DNA of 57,299 nt from Lachnospiraceae bacterium (GTDB lineage: Bacteria; Bacillota; Clostridia; Lachnospirales; Lachnospiraceae). The stretch spans positions 1 to 57,299 of the forward strand of contig JAFSXN010000109.1 in assembly GCA_017444015.1 (NCBI GenBank), given 5' to 3'. Made by a program: the position numbers and the translations under genes. Under the pieces are notes generated by a model that saw nothing but the letters and a program-made list of their open reading frames with translations, was not told the DNA's origin and did not search any database. Below are positions 51,113 through 57,299 of this stretch, piece by piece. The stretch's first letter is position 1. Each line of letters begins with the position of its first letter.

Positions 51113-51997
51113 ATGAACATAAGACAGATCACAGAGGAAAACGCCGCTGAATTTGAGGATCTGCTCCCCGCGGAGTATCTGAATGACATTTTTCGTGAAC
51201 CCGCAGGGGGGATCGTCGGGACTTTAGAGGATACGGGGGAGATAACCGCGGCTCTGTTCTTTGCGCTTTTTAAGGCGAATGGGAATGCGGAGACAGAGGC
51301 TGAGCTTACGTGGTTTTTTGCTGAGGATCAAGAGTGTGGCACGGAGCTTTTAAAGGAATTTGAAAGGATTGCTGCTTCCTCCGGGGCACAGAGCATATCC
51401 TTTGAGCTGTCGGATCTAAGTACCTGGGAGGAGGAGGCCCTAAAGGAAGCGGGGTATTCCATAGAGAACGCGGAAAGCCGTGATCTGAACGTGACGATTG
51501 GAGAGCTTGGCGGGCTTTCGTTTGCCGAAAAGGAGGCGGAGGATGATTCCGTCAGAAGCCTTTCGGGCCTGTCCTTCAGGCAATACCGGGCGGGTATCCG
51601 AAACCACCTGCCAGGGGACCGGTACGGACTTCTTCCCGATCTCCTGCTGCTTCCGATGAACCGTTTTGATCCGGATATTTCCTGCGCTGTTGTTGCCGGG
51701 AATACGGTACACGGGTTTCTTCTTGTACATCTGACACAAGAGGGCGTGCTGATGCCGGAGCTTTTATTTTCCGCAGAGCCCGATTCGAAGAAGCATCTGT
51801 TAAACATGCTCCGCTTTTCCATACACGCGGCAGCCTCCCGCTTTCCCGCCGATACGAAGGTCTTGATCAGACGGCATAATGAGGCGGTCAAACAGCTCTC
51901 AGACAGGCTTTTTCCCGATAAAAGAGGGGAGACGGTAAGGAGAGGCAATAAAAGCTTATCAGACAGGTCGAGGAGAAAAGAGGTTAAGGATGAGTGA
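51113..51997 (+). CDS. Tandem GNAT-like protein with degenerate acetyl-CoA loop (copy C)
   Basis: This 294-residue product is similar in size and layout to copies A, B and D. The N-terminal domain has ELTWFFAEDQECGTELL, where the usual first Gly of the loop is Glu, followed by AQSISFEL and a helix ending EAGYSIE. The C-terminal half has ISCAVVAGNTVHGFLLVHL and VLMPELLFSA, strands of a second GNAT-like fold, then an unusual basic tail (Arg/Lys/Ser-rich, last 25 residues). ATG 51113 has the SD CAGGAGCAGG. It overlaps the next gene by 8 bases. Probably non-enzymatic; role unknown. Confidence 0.5.
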   Translation: MNIRQITEENAAEFEDLLPAEYLNDIFREPAGGIVGTLEDTGEITAALFFALFKANGNAETEAELTWFFAEDQECGTELLKEFERIAASSGAQSISFELSDLSTWEEEALKEAGYSIENAESRDLNVTIGELGGLSFAEKEAEDDSVRSLSGLSFRQYRAGIRNHLPGDRYGLLPDLLLLPMNRFDPDISCAVVAGNTVHGFLLVHLTQEGVLMPELLFSAEPDSKKHLLNMLRFSIHAAASRFPADTKVLIRRHNEAVKQLSDRLFPDKRGETVRRGNKSLSDRSRRKEVKDE

Positions 51998-52841
51998 ATT
52001 TAAGATACTGCCGGTCACAGCAGAGCATGTGGATGACGTGGCAGGGATGCTTTCGGAGGAGGCGGTTACGGCTCTCAGGCTTGAGCTTCCGGTTACGGCA
52101 TTTGCCGTGGCAGAGGGAAATACGGTCATAGGGGCTCTGTCGGGAGCGGCGGACGGGGATTTTTTTGAAATATCCTCTCTCTATGTCTCTCCTGATTTTC
52201 GCAGAAGAGGCGCAGGAACAGCGTTAATGAAGACGCTTTTTTCATTGCTTTCCGAGCCGGAGCTTATGGTAAGGATCGAATACGCTCCACAGGATGATGA
52301 TACAGAGACTCTCGAGCCGTTCCTTATTTCCCTTGATTTTAACAGGGACACGGTCAGCTATCCGCCCTATTTTACGGAAACTCTGCGTAAGGTCAAAATT
52401 GACACAGCAAAGCTTCGGGGAAGCAGGGAGAAGCTGCTTTCTTTCGCGGAAGCGCCTGCGGAGCTCTTAGCGACGGTTTCTGAAGCCACAGCGCCGGCAG
52501 TAGGACATGAGCCGATCTGGAACCTGCTATCCGAAACCATAGATCGGGATAACAGCTTTATAAGCCTTGAAGATGATGAAATATCGGCTTTCGTGGCTGC
52601 CGATACGGGATTGGAGGAGAGCTTTCAGGTCTGCGCGGTGTGGGCCGATGTCAGTCACTTAAACGCCGTAAAGGAAATGCTTGCCTGTGCTTTTGAAGGG
52701 CTTAAGGGAAGATACCATCCGGATACCAGGATCACGATGCTCGCGATGGGGCCTATGGCTGAGGAGGCGGTCGGCTTTGCCTGCCCGGACGCCCGGGCGT
52801 TTTCATACAGCTTTGTAAAGCCCTGGTTTGAGGAGCTTTAA
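51990..52841 (+). CDS. Tandem GNAT-like protein with intact acetyl-CoA motif (copy D)
   Basis: The 283-residue protein starts in an 8-base overlap with copy C (ATGAGTGA). The N-terminal GNAT domain is well formed: VIGALSGA, IVSSLYVSP-type ISSLYVSPDFRRRGAGTALM (motif A, about residues 62-81) and a following strand MVRIEYAP. The second half (about 150-283) is GNAT-sized without a visible loop. With copy C it forms a pair upstream of the very large cargo-like gene at 52884, so one intact and one degenerate copy sit together. It could acylate that protein or form a heterodimer with copy C. Confidence 0.65.
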   Translation: MSEFKILPVTAEHVDDVAGMLSEEAVTALRLELPVTAFAVAEGNTVIGALSGAADGDFFEISSLYVSPDFRRRGAGTALMKTLFSLLSEPELMVRIEYAPQDDDTETLEPFLISLDFNRDTVSYPPYFTETLRKVKIDTAKLRGSREKLLSFAEAPAELLATVSEATAPAVGHEPIWNLLSETIDRDNSFISLEDDEISAFVAADTGLEESFQVCAVWADVSHLNAVKEMLACAFEGLKGRYHPDTRITMLAMGPMAEEAVGFACPDARAFSYSFVKPWFEEL

Positions 52842-52883
52842 AGCATATACAAAAGCCGGAATAATAAAAAGGAGTAATGTGCC

Positions 52884-55800
52884 ATGAGCGGTTTACAGAA
52901 TTATCAGGAAGCACTAAAGAATAATGAGCCGATCTTTCGGACGCGGACACAAACAGGATTAAAGAGCGGGTTGACGGAACAGCCCCAGGCGCCTTTGATC
53001 CTAAGGACAGAGACCTTTCAGGGGACTTTGAAAACAACGGCTCAGAAAGCCGAAGAGTCAGAAAGTCCGGCTCCGGTTTTAGATCATGCAGTCTATTTTA
53101 ACCGTATGCTTGAAAACTCACTCGATAAAAACCTTGCGCTTAAGGTAAGGCAGGATCGGGAATTAAAGCAGTCGGGCTGGAATGATATAGAAAGGATCGC
53201 GCGGGGAAGCTTTACGCAGAAGCACCCGACGGCAAAAAAGGATCGTCTTTTCGGCTCTTCCGAAAACGCCCAGATCAAAATGGCGAAACAAACCTTCCGT
53301 AACGCCGATCTCTGTACGGTACGGGAGCTGTCTGCCCTCACACGGTATTTTAATACTCACGGCTTACAGGAAAATCCGGCAGAGGGCGCGGCAGATCAGG
53401 TAAATGACGCTGTCCTTTCGCAGTATGTCAGGTCACTTCTTGACTATTCCCTTGACCAGAGGAACCTTACCGATGAGTATCTTTCGGAGAACATCACACA
53501 GGTCTATGATTACAGCCGCAGATTAAGCCGCTATGAGGCGTTAAAGCAGGCTTATCCGAAATTTTTTGCCTCCCTTCCGGAGACACAGAAGATTTCTCTG
53601 GAAACCAGGGCTGCTTCGTCTGCTCCTTTAAGTGAGTTGTTAAATACCCATATTAAGCTGCATGGAATCCAGCTTACAGAGGGAAAGAACGGAAAGACCG
53701 CAGTTTCCTTATGGCGGGAAAACGCGGATAAGACGACCAGACACAGAGAAAGGGAGGAAAGACAGAGGGCTTACGATGAAAAGCTTAAGGCCTTTGTAAG
53801 GACCTCCTTTGATGAGCGAAATCTGAACATAGCAAAAAGACTGACAGAGAGCCCTCTTTTAAATGAGGCGGATTCCCTGGTACAGGAGCTTGAAAAAATA
53901 CTTGCCGAAAACAAAGACGCCTCAGACCTTTTTAAACTCCAGATCGACGCGGCTTTGCAGGAGATAAAAAAAGCGGGGAGCGTGCGGGAGAGCCTGCTCC
54001 TGTCTCAGAAGGAAAACCTTTCAGCCTATAACGCCGGAAAGCCCGAGGCCTACGGACAGATCAAACAGATTAACCGGAAACTGGTCCTCTGCGCGAAGCA
54101 TATCGAAAACTATAAGCAGTATCTGTATTTTTTAAACGGAAACAATGAAACCGTTTCAAAGTCTCTTGCTCAGTTTCTGATCCGGGAAAAGCATGAGGAG
54201 CTTTTAGAGCCTGTAAAGATCAGGACAACATTGAACTGCCTGCGGGAGGGCGCCGCCGTAAACGAAAGGCGTGCCTTACGGGAAGAGCTTAAGGAGCTTT
54301 TGGAGGAAAAAAAGAAAAAAGCAAAGGCCGCTGGAACGCTCAAACAGAAAAAGGGCAGGTCGAAGACAGGGGCAGAACAGAATCCCCCCGCAAAGGAGGA
54401 TATCCGGATAGCTGAGATTAAGAGCAGGCTTTCCCTGAAATTTGTACCGCCTACTGTCAGCAGGGAAGAATTCTATGAAAGCATGCGCGTATATAACAAA
54501 GGACAGGAAGAGGCCGCAGAATATAAAAAGCAAAAAGCGGATGGAAATAAAAGGAAGGAGGAGATCGCAAAACGAGCCGCGAAATATGCCGCTGACCATG
54601 GTCTTGTCAATCCGGAGACCAATACCAGGATCTCGCCCCTTATCATGGATCCGGGATCGGAGTGGTTAAGCGATGATGATCTACTCTATTTTTATGTCGC
54701 AACGAGGTATGAGCCCACAGAAGCGACCAGCGAGGCGGTAAGGAAGGAGCTGTACGAAAAGGGTCTGAAGCCGCATATTGACACCTTCCTTAACCTTAAA
54801 CCGGAGGATTTTAAGAGCTTCGTACCCGGGGAAGACCTTACCTTCCACGACAGGGATTTCTGGAAAAAGCGTACCTTCGTAAATATCGGGATGGATATGG
54901 CGAATTTTCTCGATGTATTGAAGCGGAACGATATAAGCCTTACGGATGATGAATATGTTAAGCTCAGAAGCAGCGGGAAGCTCATGGAAGGTATCATGAC
55001 GGACTATCGCACCTACGGGAACACCGTCATCGATCCTTTATGGAAGGTCGTCAAAAAGGAGGCGAAGCTTTATGAAGGGGATGTTGCCGTTGATATGCAT
55101 AACTATGTCTTTGGTCCGGATGCAGATGACGAGGAAACGGATGAGGACGTTCGGAATTTCTTAAAAAAGTATTCAGAGGAGGCAACGGGCTATAAGGCAG
55201 AGTGTGTTGTGGAAGACTCCGAAAACACGATGGAACCGGTAGCTGAGCACGCGGATAATTACGTTACGAATATTTTTACAGAGCTTGCCGCAGGCACAGG
55301 CAATATGGATTACGCTGCCGCCTATAAGAGGCGTGAGGACAATATAAGGGCGGAGATCCTCCAGAAAAAAGATACGCTTGCGAAAGAGAAGGAGCGGATG
55401 AAGCCTTATTTCACAGAGGTGACGGATGAGGCGGCAGAAGTAAGGCTTATGCTGAAAAATGAGGATAAGGCTCTTGCTTTGAGGATGACAGGAGGAAATG
55501 CGTCGAAATGGAAGGAAGGGGACGGGGATATCCGGGCGTTTCAGAGACTTCTTAAACCCGTCGAAATCGACGCAAACGGTTCGGTTCAGGCGGCGTACCG
55601 GGAAAATGCCCTTGAAAACGGACGGGATAGTGCGGACTTCCTTGCGGGAGGCGTCAGGCGGGAAAACGTCATAAGGAAGTTTGCGCTTGATGCCATCCAT
55701 ATCGAATTTACGGAGGAGATGCTTAAGCCCGCCTATATAAGGGACCACTTCCCTGAAATGCATGAAAAGATCGGAAGACTTGAAAGCTTTAGGAAGCTTT

Positions 55801-57299
55801 CAAAGGACTATGGCGCTTTCCTGGAAAGCAGTGCCTTCAGTGAGGATGAGAAAAAAGCCATACGCCTTAAGGTCACGGATAACCGCTTTTTAGATACGCT
55901 CTCTGCTATAGAGACGTATAGCAGGCTGTATGTCGGTATCGACGGAAACGGGAAGGAAATAGAAAGAAAAGACTTAAAGACCGACGCGGAAAAGGCAGCC
56001 TGGAACGCAGACAGGCTCAAACAGGTGGAGGCTGCCCTTGAGGGTATGGCAGGCGTTCTTTCGGAGGATATCGCAAAGCAGAAGCGGATGGAGACGCTTT
56101 ATGAGACGCAGGGAGATCTCATAAACAGACTGAATGAAGATTATTCCGTAATATATGAAAAAGACCTGGATTTTAAAAGGAGAAAGGCAGGGCTCGAAGC
56201 GGAAAGCAAAACTGTGGATGAAGAGCTGGAGGCTATCCGTAAGCAGATCGATGCCGAAAAGGATAAGCAAAAATTACAGGAGCTTTACACTAAGCAGCGG
56301 GCGTGCTTTAAACGGAAAAATGAGATCAGCGCAAAGTACGGCTTTACAGGAAGCAGTACAAACGACTGGGAGAGCGTAGTGGAGCCGGCAAGACAGTTAA
56401 AGGAGCTTGCGGCAGGACTGCGGGAAAAGGAAGACGTAAGCGATGAGGCCCGTGTATTTGCCGCGGATAACGGTTATGACCTTTTTTCAGAGGAGGAGAT
56501 CCATAAGGCTCGCTTTAACCTTGATCAAAAGGAACTGATCAAACGGTTTGGGACGGCGGACGGAAAAGCTGTCGAAACAAGGCTTAAGGTACTGGCGACC
56601 TTTGAAGGAAACAGACAGGCCTTTTCACCAGAGCAGCAGAATCGGTTTAATGAGGCGTTTTCGAATACGGCGGTACAGGATGAGGACGTAAGAAGCTTCG
56701 CCTGGCTTGCAAAGCCCGTAAAGCGTGATATCTTTGGAAAGGTGCTTAAGGGGTATGAGGAGAATGCGGCGCAAAATACCGCAATGCTCGAGGACTATAT
56801 CTCCGGGGATATGGAAAAAAAGAACCGTGTGCTTAAGGATATGGCAAAGGATATCCTGTCGCTTGACGTTTCGCCGGAGTTCTTTTCCGAAAAGAATCTT
56901 ACCGAAAACACGGAAGCCGTGATCAGTCAAATGATGAAGCTTTTCGGGTTTTCCAACTTCTATATGGGACACCTGGATTTCTTTACCTCGAATGTCTTCT
57001 CCGATGAGGAAAGGGATGAACTGAACCGCCGGATAGGGGGCGCGAGTAACTTTTCACAGTTAATCGTTTCAAAGACCCAGTCTTATCTGGGGAAGCTTCA
57101 GTTAGACGGGAACGGAAATACAGTCCAGGGCTTTGAGACCTTTCAGAATCCCGCATCTAGGCAGGCAAGCTTTGAAAGGTTAAAGCAGAGCGCCGATCAG
57201 TACGCGAAGCTGCAGGAGGAACTTTTTGCCGAGGCGCTAAAGGAGGATAAAGCGGCAAAGGAAACTGAAAATAAGTACGGGAGGCAGATCCGTCAGGTA
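52884..57299 (+). CDS. Very large cargo-like protein (partial, at least 1472 residues)
   Basis: The frame opens at ATG 52884 (SD AAAGGAG) and runs without a stop to the window edge, 1472 codons. The first 70 residues are polar and likely disordered. The rest is highly charged and mostly helical, with coiled-coil segments (for example EELKELLEEKKKKA near 475 and KTVDEELEAIRKQI near 1115). No signal peptide, membrane helix or familiar enzyme motif is seen in this part. An acidic patch lies near 750-765. Its size recalls large eCIS toxins such as Afp18, whose activity lies at the C-terminus, outside this window. Cargo status is inferred from position and from the adjacent GNAT pair. Confidence 0.7.
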   Translation, partial: MSGLQNYQEALKNNEPIFRTRTQTGLKSGLTEQPQAPLILRTETFQGTLKTTAQKAEESESPAPVLDHAVYFNRMLENSLDKNLALKVRQDRELKQSGWNDIERIARGSFTQKHPTAKKDRLFGSSENAQIKMAKQTFRNADLCTVRELSALTRYFNTHGLQENPAEGAADQVNDAVLSQYVRSLLDYSLDQRNLTDEYLSENITQVYDYSRRLSRYEALKQAYPKFFASLPETQKISLETRAASSAPLSELLNTHIKLHGIQLTEGKNGKTAVSLWRENADKTTRHREREERQRAYDEKLKAFVRTSFDERNLNIAKRLTESPLLNEADSLVQELEKILAENKDASDLFKLQIDAALQEIKKAGSVRESLLLSQKENLSAYNAGKPEAYGQIKQINRKLVLCAKHIENYKQYLYFLNGNNETVSKSLAQFLIREKHEELLEPVKIRTTLNCLREGAAVNERRALREELKELLEEKKKKAKAAGTLKQKKGRSKTGAEQNPPAKEDIRIAEIKSRLSLKFVPPTVSREEFYESMRVYNKGQEEAAEYKKQKADGNKRKEEIAKRAAKYAADHGLVNPETNTRISPLIMDPGSEWLSDDDLLYFYVATRYEPTEATSEAVRKELYEKGLKPHIDTFLNLKPEDFKSFVPGEDLTFHDRDFWKKRTFVNIGMDMANFLDVLKRNDISLTDDEYVKLRSSGKLMEGIMTDYRTYGNTVIDPLWKVVKKEAKLYEGDVAVDMHNYVFGPDADDEETDEDVRNFLKKYSEEATGYKAECVVEDSENTMEPVAEHADNYVTNIFTELAAGTGNMDYAAAYKRREDNIRAEILQKKDTLAKEKERMKPYFTEVTDEAAEVRLMLKNEDKALALRMTGGNASKWKEGDGDIRAFQRLLKPVEIDANGSVQAAYRENALENGRDSADFLAGGVRRENVIRKFALDAIHIEFTEEMLKPAYIRDHFPEMHEKIGRLESFRKLSKDYGAFLESSAFSEDEKKAIRLKVTDNRFLDTLSAIETYSRLYVGIDGNGKEIERKDLKTDAEKAAWNADRLKQVEAALEGMAGVLSEDIAKQKRMETLYETQGDLINRLNEDYSVIYEKDLDFKRRKAGLEAESKTVDEELEAIRKQIDAEKDKQKLQELYTKQRACFKRKNEISAKYGFTGSSTNDWESVVEPARQLKELAAGLREKEDVSDEARVFAADNGYDLFSEEEIHKARFNLDQKELIKRFGTADGKAVETRLKVLATFEGNRQAFSPEQQNRFNEAFSNTAVQDEDVRSFAWLAKPVKRDIFGKVLKGYEENAAQNTAMLEDYISGDMEKKNRVLKDMAKDILSLDVSPEFFSEKNLTENTEAVISQMMKLFGFSNFYMGHLDFFTSNVFSDEERDELNRRIGGASNFSQLIVSKTQSYLGKLQLDGNGNTVQGFETFQNPASRQASFERLKQSADQYAKLQEELFAEALKEDKAAKETENKYGRQIRQV

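Overview
The window looks like chromosomal DNA of a Gram-positive Clostridia bacterium, most likely Lachnospiraceae. The grounds are strong GGAGG-type ribosome binding sites, frequent GTG and TTG starts, extended -10 promoters, and an AAA-ATPase-like/PD-(D/E)XK gene pair of a kind common in that family. There is no rRNA or marker gene, so the taxonomy is inference. Base composition is near 50% G+C by eye, with visibly AT-richer patches at about 3990-5200 and in some cargo genes. I see no tRNA, rRNA, IS element, integrase or CRISPR array.

Layout. (1) 1-1903: two convergent AAA-ATPase-like/PD-(D/E)XK genes. (2) 1904-2297: intergenic region with one good and one weaker candidate promoter. (3) 2298-19165: an envelope module of seven genes, most of them membrane-anchored. 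It encodes a 1867-residue repeat surface protein, a 610-residue CIS-associated protein with a C-terminal Ig-like domain, a pseudokinase-like membrane protein, a membrane sensor with a degenerate cyclase domain, a membrane-anchored MORN-repeat protein, a TolC-like helical protein and a 927-residue coiled-coil membrane protein. (4) 19181-37906: a complete contractile injection system (CIS) core. It encodes a DUF4255 cap protein, a protein of unknown role, a PAAR-like DUF4280 tip, one sheath, a main tube, a tail-assembly protein, a DUF6760 protein, a second tube-like protein, a large E/R-rich helical protein, two tandem CIS tube-domain proteins, a split hub and spike, gp25, two gp6/J-type baseplate proteins and a gpI-type protein. 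(5) 37911-42777: an FtsE-like ATPase, a membrane HATPase protein, a membrane SH3 protein, a 64-residue protein and the AAA+ ATPase typical of eCIS loci. (6) 42781-57299: a cargo-like region. Four large unrelated proteins (441, 885, 631 and at least 1472 residues) are interleaved with one YbjN/T3SS-chaperone-like protein and four tandem-GNAT-like proteins, two of which have lost the acetyl-CoA loop.

How it may work. The core follows eCIS gene order (DUF4255 cap, single sheath, AAA+ ATPase) rather than a type VI system or a prophage: there is no TssJLM, capsid, portal, terminase or integrase. I see no tail-fibre gene. Instead the core is embedded between membrane proteins and an FtsE-like ATPase without FtsX. 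My inference is a contractile machine docked to, or triggered from, the cell's own envelope, with degenerate signalling domains (pseudokinase, pseudocyclase, HATPase without a clear phosphoacceptor) sensing envelope or cell-wall state. Two promoter-like sites 46 kb apart share an almost identical array of three TGTGA boxes spaced about one helical turn, suggesting one regulator for the machine and its cargo. Hairpin clusters flank the sheath/tube segment and may set the high sheath and tube dosage. These mechanistic statements are hypotheses from sequence alone.
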